Below are positions 1-9,712 of a DNA stretch of 64,000 bases, one piece after another. Source of the DNA: Locusta migratoria (taxonomy: Eukaryota > Arthropoda > Insecta > Orthoptera > Acrididae); contig CM048751.1 of NCBI GenBank assembly GCA_026315105.1, forward strand, positions 338,690,649 through 338,754,648, in the 5' to 3' direction. Made by a program: the position numbers and the translations under genes. The notes below the pieces were generated by a model. The model did not search any database and had not been told where the DNA came from. It was given only the letters and a program-made list of their open reading frames with translations. Position 1 is the first letter of the stretch, and the number at the start of each line of letters is the position of its first letter.

Positions 1-1539
1 CAACGTCTACAAATCTTCAAGTTTGTATTGTCTGTAGATTCACTTTTCAGTGCCATTTTCTGTCTTTTAGAAACGGATAGAGAATGCAAAATTTCTTTCT
101 TACGCTTTGGCATATTTCTTGGTAGTTTTACTTTTCAAACTGCAATATGCATCAGGATTCACTGTATATAATCTCTTTGTTATTTTAGTGTCAAAAGTTA
201 TCGCCGGTCTTCAGTCGGAATTTTCTATAAGCTGACGACTTTCAACCACTATATCTTCCATTCTCTTATAGCTATCGACACCAAACTGCTATGGTGTACA
301 ACGGGAGACTTTGTACTATGACAACGCAGAGAGATCGTTCGTCTCCATTGTGTAGTTTTTGTTGAAGAGCAAAATATTGACACCGACCCATAGAATTTTA
401 TAGAAGTCGTTAACTTTCAACTCCCATATCTTCCACCCCTTATCGTTATCAACCCTCTACCACCATAGTGCATAATGGGACACATACCTACTACCAAATA
501 CAAACCCTATTCGTTTGCGATGTGTAGTTTTGGCTGCAGAGTGAAATATATGCACAAACATAAAAATTTTATATATCTTAAGCTATCATTCTTCTGTTTC
601 ATGTCAATGGAATTGGGTGGCGGAAACTTTTGCGTAAGGATTGAGGGTCCCGCTATAAAAACATTGTGAACCATTAAACATGTCTGTACAAATTCAATAA
701 TATTGTTTCGCCAGTCTTGTAGCGATATTTGTATGCAAAATGTTGTATGAACTTCTTTGAGTAACTACGTCTATTGTTTACTCAGCTGTGTAAAATCTCT
801 GTCAAAGACTGTGTATGTGAGTAGTAGCTGAACAGAAAGTGAGAGAGAGTCGGTGTGTAGCTATGGTACTGAACGGACGTACTTTGGTTAGCTGCTGAGG
901 CAGCAAGTCATGTATGAGCTGATGGAATAATTTTGAAATCTGATTTTCACTGACATAGTTCTGTGTATATAAGATTTTGTGTGATTCATACATGTATCAG
1001 TCTGAGAAGATTTTTGTTGTTCTCCAATCATAAGGTAATGTAATGATTATTGTTAATAATAATTGAGAAAGTTAAACTTCTTTACCTGTTTCACTTTTGT
1101 AGTTAGGAAGCTAACCCTCTTCCTTTCCGTGAAAGTTATTGACTATTAAAATCAAAGCATAGTATTGACTAAGCTGAGTTTGATTAACATATTTCTTTAT
1201 TGATGTAACGTTTAATGATAATAGTGATTGTTGTGCAATACTGCACAGAAGAACAAGATCCTAAGTTTCGCCAATCAGTCAGTTAGCGAAATAAATTCTT
1301 GCAGCTGCATATTAGAAAGTGGTTTCTTTTCCAGATTTTCCTCGCAGTCAAATTGATAGTGTAGTCAGTGAGCTTTATGCAGACAACATATTGTTCTTGT
1401 GCTGTGTTGAAAATATCCGTTGCACTTTCAATCAGTTTAAACCCACTGTTTTCTAATTAACTGTGCAGGTATTAATATTAGGGCCATAACCAAACAGAAT
1501 TAAAGTGTTAATGAGTAATAAATGTATTCAACTAATCTT
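1..1539. other. AT-rich DNA without a recognised gene
   Basis: No coding region of convincing length or family similarity is visible on either strand. The only structure I see is a diverged tandem duplication at about 221-575, listed separately. The rest is AT-rich sequence of unknown origin, probably old repeat debris. Confidence 0.5.
221..575. repeat. Diverged tandem duplication, unit about 175 bp
   Basis: Two consecutive blocks start near 221 and 396 and share phrases in the same order: an ACTTTCAAC block, then CATATCTTCCA or TATATCTTCCA, then a TTATMGYTATC block, then a GTGYAYAAYGGGA block. The copies are clearly diverged and I did not compute identity. Similar wording occurs inside Helitron-like DNA, so this may be an internal part of such an element. 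Confidence 0.45.
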
Positions 1540-1720
1540 TAATCAGCTTGATTGTAAAGTTAGTTATCGTGAGTGTTAACTACCAGATGATGATAATTGT
1601 TAGTGCTGCATTTAACATCAGATCAGTTTTGAATGAGTAGCTTTAAAGCAGACCTCCTTTAGCTGGCTCACTATTGCCAAAACCAAGTAGCGATACTGTT
1701 TTTACTATCAATAGAACAGC
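1540..1720 (+). repeat. Left copy of ~180-bp direct repeat flanking a LINE fragment
   Basis: This 181-bp block is repeated in direct orientation at 2678-2856, immediately beyond the 3' end of the LINE fragment at 1721-2677. Both blocks start with TAATCAG and end with ATAGAACAGC, and by eye they differ at roughly 15 positions (about 8%). The position, exactly abutting both LINE ends, suggests an unusually long target-site duplication made when the LINE inserted. Confidence 0.7.
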
Positions 1721-2677
1721 AGTGGGAGAAAATAGTTCGACACCGTACGGGGGATATTGTCTGCTTCACTGACGGGTCAAAATCAGACCAAGGCATTGTG
1801 GCCGGGGTATACGGGGTGCAGCCAAGACTGGAGGGCGTCATCTCTCTAGGGAAACTGCCTGAGTATTCCAGGCCGAAATCACTGCCATCAGGGCGTGTGT
1901 GGAGAAGAATTTGCGTAGGTGCTACAAAGACCGTAGCATCTATAGCTATTCAGACAGCCAGGCAGCCCTGAGATCACTGGCAGCTCCTACAACAAGGTCT
2001 AAAACTGTTGCAGAATGTCACAGGGTTCTGGCGGAGCTAGGGGAAAGCAATAGAGAAAAGCTATTATGGCTCCCTGGCCACTCGGGGATCAGTGGCCACG
2101 AACATGCCGACAGATTAGCTAGAATGGGGGCAGGGACTCCATTTATTGGACTGGAACCTGTCCTGACAATCACCAAAGCAGTGATCAAATTGGAGCTATA
2201 TAACTGGCTCAGAAGACAGCACGTAGAATATTGGACCAACAAAAACATGGCAAGGTAATGATGCCAAAGCCATGTTTTAAAAGAAGCACTGCAATCATGG
2301 GTCTGAACGGGAGAGAGATTAGACTCATGGTTGGATTGCCGACAGGCCATGGGGATTTCAAAAAACACCTACATGGAATGGGAATAACAGAAGAGGACCC
2401 TAAATGTAGGATCTGTAATGATGATGATGAAACTGCATCACATCTAATCTTCGAATGCATTGCATTGGAGAGTAAGAACATTTGGGGCAATCAGACCCGA
2501 AGAAATTGTGTCTAATAAAGAACTGGTAAAGGGACTCCTTGCACTGTTCAAGGGCATTGGTTGGCTTTACTAGACATACAGGGAGCGATATCGCACAATA
2601 AACTTAGTTTCGGTGCGGGCAGTGTCGGGTTGGACCAATACTGTTTTGGCTTCCTAGAGAAAATCAAATCAATCTCT
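1721..2677 (+). pseudogene. 5'-truncated LINE 3' end: RNase H and C-terminal zinc motif (I/LOA/R1-type group)
   Basis: This is the 3' portion of a non-LTR retrotransposon ORF2. Reading along the plus strand, an RNase H domain begins near 1755 (FTDGSK motif), continues with the SDSQAAL motif near 1950 and the GHSGISGHEHADRLA motif near 2080-2120, and is followed by a CRIC...H...C zinc-like motif near 2408-2460. The frame changes near 1860. It changes again near 2230, where the related copy at 4693-5503 carries extra bases. The element is therefore dead. Its 3' UTR ends with AAATCAAATCAA, the start of a TCAAA-type tail also seen in the other two copies. The RNase H places it among I, LOA, R1 or related groups; I cannot separate these by eye. 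A ~180-bp direct repeat flanks it. Confidence 0.75.
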
Positions 2678-2856
2678 AATCAGATTGATTGAAAAGTTAG
2701 TTATCGTGAGTGTTAACTACTAGATGATGATAATTATTAGTGCTGCATTTAACATCAGATCAATTTTGAAAGGGCAGCTTTAAAACAGACCTCCTTTAGC
2801 TGGCTCACAATTGCCAAATCCATGTAGCAAACCTGTTTTTACTATCAATAGAACAG
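2678..2856 (+). repeat. Right copy of ~180-bp direct repeat flanking a LINE fragment
   Basis: This is the partner of the block at 1540-1720. It begins directly after the LINE tail and ends with the same ATAGAACAGC. After it the sequence continues into unrelated DNA, as expected for the right half of a target-site duplication. Confidence 0.7.
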
Positions 2857-3347
2857 CCTTACCTTTATTCCACAAACAACATACGAGTTCTAACCACTGA
2901 ACAAGATCATAATGATACTAGTGGTCACTCCGACGTTTAATACACAAGGCATAACGATTAGAAACGTTTTCGCTTAAGTGCGTAGCATTACCGCAGTCTC
3001 CCCTGCACTGGCCTCGACGTTATCGGTGCACTGCAGTGCAGTACGACGCCAGTGCAGTGTCGGAGCTCGGTGAGTATCGCGCTAGCAGGCAGAGGCAGGC
3101 GGCGGCTCATTAAAGCACGCAGCGGACCTTGGGCGCGCGGCGCTCTAGAGCGAGCGGCGACAAGTGCGTGCGGTGAGCGCAGATGTGGCAGATAGCCGCG
3201 CGGCCACGGGCGCGCGTCGCCAAGGTCCGGCGCCTTCTCTTCCTGCGTGCCTCCGCTGGGCGGCGCGCATTCCGGCGCGCAGCCTTCGCAGCCAGTAAAC
3301 ACCACCGCCACCGTTCGTCCTCCGGTCTTAAGCCCTTTCTACACGGA
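2857..3347. other. CpG-rich island, about 2990-3330
   Basis: After 130 bp of AT-rich DNA the sequence becomes strongly GC- and CpG-rich between about 2990 and 3330, in sharp contrast with its surroundings. There is a CTCGGTGAGTA splice-donor-like motif near 3066. No open frame with recognisable protein similarity is present; the open minus frame at 2988-3311 is compositionally trivial (Arg/Pro/Ala-rich). It could be an unmethylated promoter or first exon of a host gene, or simply GC-rich repeat debris. Confidence 0.35.
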
Positions 3348-3359
3348 AAGTGAGAGCTT

Positions 3360-3716
3360 GATTTGATTTGATTTTCTCAGGGAAGCCAAAACAGTCTCGG
3401 TCCAACCCGCCACTGCCCGCACCGAAACTACGTTTATTGTGCGGTATCGCTCCCTGTATATCTAGTAAAACCAACCAATGCCCTTGAACAGTGCAAGGAG
3501 TCCCTTTACCAGTTCTTTATTAGACACAATTTTTTCGGGTCTGGCTGTCCCAAATCTTCTGTGCCTCTTACTCTCCAATGCCATGTATTCACAGATTAGA
3601 TGTGATGCAGTTTCATCACCGTCATTACATATCCTACATATAGGGTCCTCTTCTGTTATTCCCATTGTATGTAGGTGTTTTTTGAAACTCCCATGGCCTG
3701 TCATCAATCCAACCCA
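3360..3716 (-). pseudogene. LINE 3' end, same family as 1721-2677
   Basis: The minus strand carries the family 3' UTR with its TCAAATCAAATCAAG-type tail at the low-coordinate end, then the C-terminal CRICNDGDETASHL zinc-like motif. It stops abruptly near 3716, where RTE-like sequence begins. The block immediately left of it, AAGTGAGAGCTT at 3348-3359, recurs at 5504-5515, to the right of the other copy at 4693-5503. The two LINE copies and the DNA between them thus sit inside one outer duplication. Confidence 0.65.
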
Positions 3717-4692
3717 TATCCTTGTTTTGGCTTGTTGATGTTCGTTTTATACCCTCCTTTCAACACAATGTCCACCTGTGCTTCCCTTTCATACTGTAGT
3801 GACAAATGTTATTGGATGTAGAAATATGAAGTATTAAATAGCACAGATTGACTACGCCAGCTTGCCATAATGCGGAGCCGTGATGCAGATTGGCTGGACT
3901 GAGACAGCTGCGTCAGGGGGACTGGCCACGCCTGGCAGAGGGATTGCACCAAGTGGGTGTTTCATCGTACGTGCTGCTAAGTGGGCAAACCAGTTAGTCC
4001 GGAGTATAAATGTGGGGAAGTGCGCAGTGGAGGCAGACATCCATCAGCGGTGCCACCAGTAGTCTGACGCCGCCGCCGTGGGTGCAGACTCAACACCGCT
4101 GGCGCTGGTCCCGAGCGAGCATTCGTCATCCTTGTTGCAGGTGGCACCTCCTCCTTCTAGTTTCTGTACAAGCTCTATATAACTTTCTGTTATCAATATT
4201 TTACCCCTACTACGCCCATAATTCCACACAACACTGTCAAAAACTTTCCCCAAATTAAGAAAAGCAAACGTAGGTTTATCTTTCCTTGCTATATCTTCTG
4301 TGATGAGATGTAAGGTCATTTATTACCTCGTGAGTTCCTGTATTTCTCCTAAATCCGCGACGTTGGCTTCAACCATTTTTTCCATTCTTCCGTAAATAAT
4401 TCGTGTCAGTATTTTACAGACATGACTTACTAAATTGATAGTTCTGTAATTTTCACACCTACCCGCATCTGCTTTCTTTGGAATGGGAATTCTTACATTC
4501 TTCTTGAAGTATGAGGACATTTCACCTGTCCCATACGTTTTGCACACCAGGCGGAATACTTTTCTCAAGGGTGGCTCTCACAGAGACTTTAGTAGCTCTG
4601 GGAAATGTCGTTTACTCCAGAGGCCTTGTTTCAACTAAGTTCGTTCAGAGCTCTGTCGAATAATATTTGCAGTGTCACTACCTGTTCATCTA
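3717..4692 (-). pseudogene. Fragmented RTE-type LINE reverse transcriptase, interrupted
   Basis: Minus-strand sequence matches the RTE family found elsewhere in this window. A short piece lies at about 3717-3780. A longer piece at about 4150-4690 encodes RT motifs such as FKKNVRIPIPKK and NYRTINLVSHVCKILTRII. The reading frame is broken several times. Between them lies about 360 bp of unrelated sequence. The right edge is cut by the (TTGATT)n tail of the LINE copy starting at 4693. Confidence 0.65.
3790..4145. other. Unassigned insertion inside the RTE fragment, LTR-like features
   Basis: This ~360-bp block separates two parts of the RTE fragment and is not RTE. It contains a TATA-like GAGTATAAATG near 4003 followed by a moderately GC-rich stretch, as in a retroelement LTR promoter. 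I could not define target duplications or TG...CA ends, so a solo LTR is only one possibility. Confidence 0.25.
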
Positions 4693-5503
4693 CTTGATTT
4701 GATTTGATTTGATTTTCTCAGGGAAGCCAAAACAGTCCTGGTCGAACCCGCCACTGCCCGCACCGAAACTAAGTTTATTGTGCGATATCGCTCCCTGTAT
4801 ATCTATTAAAGCCAAACAATGCCCTTAAACAGTGCAAGGAGTCTCTTTACCAGTTCTTTATTAGACACAATTTCTTCGGGTCTGGTTGTCCCAAATGTTC
4901 TGTGCCTTTCACTCTCCAATGTAATGCATTCGAAGATTAGATGTGATGCAGTTTCATCACCGTCATCACAGGGTCCTCTTCTGTTATTCCCATTGTATGT
5001 AGGGGTTTTTTGAAATTCCCATGGCCTGTCAGCAATCCAACCATGAGTCTAATCTCTCTCCTGTTCAGGCCCAGGATTGCAGAGCTTCTTTTAAAACATG
5101 GCTTTGCCATCATTACCTTGCCATGTTTTTGTTGATGGACTTTGGTCCAATATTCTACGTGCTGTCTTCTGAGCCAGTTACATAGCTCCAATTTGATCAT
5201 TGCCTTGGTGATTGTCAGGACAGGTTCCGGTGCAATAAATGGAATCTCTGCCCCCATCCTGGCTAATCTGTCGGCATGTGAGTTGCCACTGATCCCCGAG
5301 TGGCCAGGGACCCACAATAGGCTTACTCTATTGCTTTCCCCTAGCTCCACCAGAACCCTGTGACATTCTGCAACAATTTTAGATCTTGTTGCAGGAGCTG
5401 CCAGTGATCTCAGGGCTGCCTGGCTGTCTGAACAGATATAGATGCTACGGTCTTTGTAGCACCTACGAAAATTCTCCTCCACACACGCCCTGATGGCAGT
5501 GAT
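4693..5503 (-). pseudogene. 5'-truncated LINE: RNase H domain and 3' end, same family as 1721-2677
   Basis: The minus strand encodes an almost continuous 3' part of ORF2 (open from 5482 down to 4937). Motifs in order are a DSQAALRSL region, a GHSGISGNSHADRLARMG region and the NWLRRQHVEYWTK region. A deletion in the zinc motif removes CRIC. The 3' UTR ends at 4694-4715 in tandem TTGATT units (plus-strand view). The 5' truncation at 5503 abuts AAGTGAGAGCTT (5504-5515), which matches 3348-3359. RNase H acts in removing the RNA strand during reverse transcription in those LINE groups that carry it. Confidence 0.75.
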
Positions 5504-5772
5504 AAGTGAGAGCTTACGAGATTACCCATGATGCACCGGTCTAGGGATGGCGGTTATTGCTGATACAACCGGTTTTCGGTTATACCGGTTCTTTTCATCT
5601 CAAGTGTAACCGCACTGTAAAAACTGCTCAAGAAAATAACCGGTTTTCGGTTTTTTATTGCTATTATTGCCAGTAGAGTTCGAGCGAAACATATTTTGCG
5701 GCCGAAACAGAAGCCGTAATCGAATTTTCGGTTCTTCCATTTTCGGCCGAAACAGAAACCTACGAAATTTAG

Positions 5773-6138
5773 TTAAAATTTAGGTAAATTTACGTTATAC
5801 GACAAATCACTAGTATTTCGATATTTTGCAAGATCCCCTCCCAATACTACTCTATCTTGAGTGTGTGTAAGCCTAGCCAGGAGTCCGTAGAAGACGATAT
5901 ACGAAGCATACAGATTTACTGGCCTAGTATTTCCATCCAGCAGTTGCGAATATTGAGCCAACCACTCCGTAAGTTGGACTTGTGAGCCAGCGGATACCAA
6001 TATCTCGTTATATACACAATATATATGTATATATATTGCAGTCAGTAAATTAACTTCAGTCAGTGCTGCAGAAGTATTTCGAAAAATAGTCACAGTTCCG
6101 ACTAACAGTATGATTGTTGTCAGTTTAAATTTACGCAA
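5773..6138 (-). pseudogene. 121-residue open frame inside the hAT element, unrecognised
   Basis: A minus-strand frame open from 6138 to 5773 lies in the left part of the hAT element. It starts with a hydrophobic stretch and shows no motif I can assign. It is on the same strand as the BED-finger remnant, so it could be a fragment of transposase-derived coding sequence, but I see no hAT dimerisation motif and chance is equally likely. Confidence 0.2.
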
Positions 6139-6172
6139 ATTGAACTAGGAAAGCTGTGTACCACATGATCAA

Positions 6173-6377
6173 AGAATGTTCAAATGGGTGTGAGTTCTTA
6201 TGAGACCTAACTGCTTATGTCATCGGTCCCTAGACTTAAAAACTACTTAATCTAACTTACGCTAAGGACAACATACACACCCATGACCGAGGGAGGAGGG
6301 AGGGCTCGAACCTCCGACTGGAGCAGCCGCACAGTCCGTAGAATGGAGCCTCAGACCGCACGGCTACCTCGCGAGGC
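6173..6377 (-). mobile_element. tRNA-derived SINE with 13-bp target duplication
   Basis: Minus-strand SINE of the family with a tRNA head (B-box-like GGTTCGAGCCC) and a body containing the GGGACYGATGAC block. Flanks are ACCACATGATCAA at 6160-6172 and 6378-6390. The head differs from the main family, with a CGGTCTGAGGCTCC-type A-box region, so this is a related subfamily. It inserted into the hAT element. Confidence 0.85.
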
Positions 6378-6504
6378 ACCACATGATCAATGTTACCTAA
6401 ACCCATATTGGTTATTAAAAACGCCCCTCGCTTTCAAGGAATCACATTAATAAAACTTGTATACATAACAATATGATAATACATTAAAAGTTATTATTCC
6501 AAGC

Positions 6505-6690
6505 TTACATAATAGGTATATGAATCGAATTTACCTTCCCTTCCAAGAAAAATTTTGGATACTTTCTCCTTAAATGACACAGCATGTTTGTAGTATATCG
6601 ACACGTTTTCAGATTTTTAAAGCAAATGGAGCATTGTACCTCACTGCTACCATACTTCGTGAAGTACTTCCACACTCGGGATGGTGCCAT
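6505..6690 (-). pseudogene. BED-type zinc finger remnant of a hAT transposase
   Basis: The 61-residue frame begins with a start codon (6690) and reads SRVWKYFTKYGSSEVQCSIC, then a spacer and NMLCHLRRKYP. That is the shape of a BED finger: an aromatic-rich N-terminus, Cx2C, then His and a second ligand. The usual final His of HLRRKH is Tyr here, so one zinc ligand appears lost. BED fingers sit at the N-terminus of hAT transposases and bind the transposon ends. It lies within an element that has independent hAT ends, which strengthens the assignment. Confidence 0.65.
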
Positions 6691-6760
6691 TTAAAACACG
6701 ATTGATGTCTGGCGACGACAGCAAGGAACTGCTGCATGACCAGACGGAGGCAAGTCTTGC

Positions 6761-6964
6761 CGGCCGCGGTGGCCGAGGAAACTGAGGCGCTCCAGTCACG
6801 GTCTGCACGGCCACTACGATCGGGGGTTCGAATCCCCCCCCCGCCCCACGGACATGTATATTTGTGCCGTTCTTAGTATTAGCTAGTTCGTAAGTAGTTT
6901 GTAAGTTTAGGGACTGATGACCCCGTAGTTAAGTCTCATAAGCTTTACAAACATTTGAACATTT
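6761..6964 (+). mobile_element. tRNA-derived SINE with 14-bp target duplication
   Basis: The head at 6761-6850 resembles a class II tRNA, with A box TGGCCGAGGAAACTGAGGCG and B box GGTTCGAATCC. The body holds GTGCCGTTCTTAGTATTAGC and GGGACTGATGACC, and the tail is ACAAACATTTGAACATTTGA. Target duplication GAGGCAAGTCTTGC is at 6747-6760 and 6965-6978. It inserted into the hAT element after that element had arrived. Confidence 0.9.
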
Positions 6965-7239
6965 GAGGCAAGTCTTGCACACTGCCGGTGCACGCGCATC
7001 GTCTAATAGGCCACGCCACACGTCAACAGGTGCATCGATGCCTCAATAGCTGTACCAGATCTTGTTCTTATGCCACGCGTTTGTTACGCGTTTCTGACTG
7101 CTGGGATTATTCTTAAATTATCACTGATCGCTATTCTTAGCTACTGCGATGAGCTAATATTTCACAGCAGTGGAAATTTTAGGAATAGCCCTAAATATTA
7201 GGGTCTACCAGTTTTAATTTTTTAAAATTAATTACAAAA

Positions 7240-7241
<2 letters not shown>

Positions 7242-7316
<75 letters not shown>
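7242..7316. repeat. (TA)n microsatellite
   Basis: About 75 bp of uninterrupted TA dinucleotides within the right half of the hAT element. Confidence 0.95.
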
Positions 7317-7714
7317 TACAGGAAGTAGTCGTACCAGTTTTTTTTACTCGGTTCTTGGAAATAACTAAAAAATCGGTTACAACCGTCACCAAATAAATAC
7401 CGAAAAAAACCGGTTATTCAAAACTAAAATACCGGTGTTGGTTTTAACCGGTTGGTTTTTCCCATCCCTACACCGGTCACGCCGACCGCGTACAGTGTAG
7501 ACGCGTCCACTTGCACAAGATGCACGCATACGATCGCCAGTAGACGGAATAGGATGGATCCTACTCTCACGCGCACGGAAGTGCTTCGCGCATGCGCAGA
7601 CGACAGAATGGGGAACCCAGCTGACAGTCGAAGCCAAGTCGGGAATTTGTTTCAGAATGTGTACTTGTCTCCTGCCCAGAGGAATATAGTTTTTCGACTC
7701 AGTCATAAGTATTT

Positions 7715-8165
7715 TAGGTGATACTCTAGAGGAATTCCATTAAAAAATTAATATAACCTCTGTACAATTTTTATTTGATACAGAGATATAGCTGTTAATA
7801 TGAAATCGAAACAAACGCAGAGCAAATGTAAATCAAGAAATTTTCACTGATTTATCCGTCGGTTCTTGGTACTACAACATCACACTTACTAAAAAGTAGA
7901 ATTTTGTGTATGTTCTACACGTTCATTTCCACGTAGTTATCCGGTTTTCTGCTTACTAGGACATATTCAGACTTTAAACTACGTCGAAAACCGGTTATTT
8001 AAATTAGTCAATATGGTGATCTACCAAGAACCGACGAAAGAATCAGTCAAAATATCCAAATCAGTTTGTTGTACATACCAAGAGCTGCATCTCTGTACCC
8101 AGTAAAAAATTAGACACACGTTATATGAAATATTAACTGCAAATCGTCTTTATTACCATCTTCTA
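7715..8165. mobile_element. Fold-back / MITE-like inverted repeat
   Basis: The inner arms match well: CGTCGGTTCTTGGTA at about 7857-7871 is found in reverse complement at about 8030-8044. The outer arms also match approximately (TACAGAGATRYAGCT and ATATAACSTSTGT blocks), giving diverged arms of about 140-160 bp. I could not fix exact ends or a target duplication. It is probably an old non-autonomous DNA transposon. Confidence 0.5.
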
Positions 8166-9599
8166 AAATATTTGCTATTTTTCCTGAAAAATGCTGTAGT
8201 TAAAGAATGAAATATTTGTTTTTGGTGAGCATTATTTGAAGCTTAATCAAAGTGAAAGGTGTATGCATAGACACCTGAGCTTGTTCATCATATACGTAGG
8301 TGCCTCAAACCGCAGGGGCTGGAAGTATGTAATCTCATTTTATAATGAGGACGTTAACACATGTCTGCGAACTGCACGAAAACAATTAAATACAGTTTCA
8401 CAGTGGCAGTCTAAAATACAGATAAATGTTTTAATCATCGCAATATATCATACAGTTTCGAAAAGTGTTGTTAACGCGGCGATTCATTTGCTGTAAGTTG
8501 ACAACAAACGAAGTAGACGTGTAAAGCAGAGAACTCAACAAATGCGTACCGTTTATTTGTAGTTGTACGGTCTATCGCAAGCGGCGCTGTAGCTGACAAC
8601 GACTTCCTTATGCGTGTTGCACGTCTCGTATAGAAAGGGCTTTAGCCTCCAAATAATATAAAGCCTACCCAGTGTCGCCGCTGTGGTTCCAACTTCGTCC
8701 GCTGTTGACGCCACAAGCCAACTTCATTTAGAGAGCCTATATAAGGTCTCTAACCTCGTTGTATGTCGCGTTAACGGAAGCCGTATATGAAAAAACACTC
8801 AAAAATATCGGTATAGCACAACGGCTCATTTTGGTCACTGATGTGAGGACAATTCATCTTTCACCAACAATAAAATGTGTTTCTTTGTATTATCTTACGG
8901 TAATTAAGGGAAGAAGTGCATCCACTGATTATCATTATAGGTTATATTTAAAATAAAAACTAGCCTACAGATTGCAAATTTTGCGATCTGGACTGTTTTT
9001 AGTTTCAACCATTACATCAAGATCACTTTTTTTATTATACTTCCTAAAATTACTAATTGCTAGGTATTGTTTTGCGTATTTTGCTATTAAGCTTCTCTTT
9101 TAAAGTTTCTTTCGCTACGAACCCGGTCTGTCATGTCGCTTTTGAAATTAGTAGCGCCGCAGAAATTTTCGCAATTTTAATTTGCTCAGGAGCTCTGCAT
9201 TAGAATCCTAACCACACGGCCATCTTGCAAGCATCCTTGAATTTGACATCGGCAAAAAAATAGCCACTATTTTCTCATTTGATGACATAGATTTTGACGG
9301 CATCCAGATATAACCTGCGATATCAAATTTTACGTACGCAGAAAATTATAAAGAAATTACTCTAGTTACTGTACCGATATTGTGTGCAGTGCCTGAGTAA
9401 CACTTCCTGCAAACTGTCTCCAGAGGAGAGTTTTCTTGTTAGCACAAACTATTCAGCACTAAATATTTTATGCACTTGACATCTGACGTTGTTGTTATAC
9501 AAGCAGTTTGAAATGTTTCTCTGATCATGATTTCGGACTTTGATAACTGACTTCCACCACAATTGCAAACAGGGTATGAAGTCAAAATGCAAACGTAGG
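8166..9599. other. No recognised gene or repeat
   Basis: AT-rich sequence with only short open frames that lack family motifs. An 86-codon plus frame at 8236-8496 shows no recognisable domain. Confidence 0.4.
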
Positions 9600-9670
9600 C
9601 TTCCGCGGCTGTTGTCACTATCAATAAAATTCTTCTGGGTATGAAACCGCGTCGTCATTTTATAAATTCC

Positions 9671-9712
9671 ACCGACGTTTCGGCCGCTGTTGCAGGCGGC
9701 CTTCATCAGGGT
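9671..9712 (-). ncRNA. Hammerhead-ribozyme-like hairpin, probable Penelope-like element relic
   Basis: Read on the minus strand this segment has ACC, then CTGATGA, one extra A, a 6-bp stem GGCCGC/GCGGCC with an 8-nt loop, then GAAAC, GTC and GGT. Those are the ordered parts of a minimal type I hammerhead: stem I ACC/GGU, CUGANGA core, stem II, GAAA core, very short stem III using ACGU, and a GUC cleavage triplet. Minimal hammerheads of this type are known from the terminal repeats of Penelope-like retroelements. The extra A between the CUGANGA box and stem II departs from the consensus, so activity is uncertain. No Penelope coding sequence is adjacent. Confidence 0.45.

Larger units (their letters stand above)
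5542..7470. mobile_element. hAT-type DNA transposon, non-autonomous, with exact 8-bp target duplication
   Basis: The left end reads TAGGGATGG and the reverse complement of the right end also reads TAGGGATGG, typical of hAT terminal repeats. The 8 bp CACCGGTC flank both ends (5534-5541 and 7471-7478), the length expected for hAT. Subterminal regions on both sides are crowded with AACCGG/CCGGTT motifs, as in hAT subterminal transposase-binding repeats. The 1,929-bp body contains a BED zinc-finger remnant on the minus strand, two later SINE insertions and a (TA)n tract. No DDE catalytic region remains. Confidence 0.85.
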
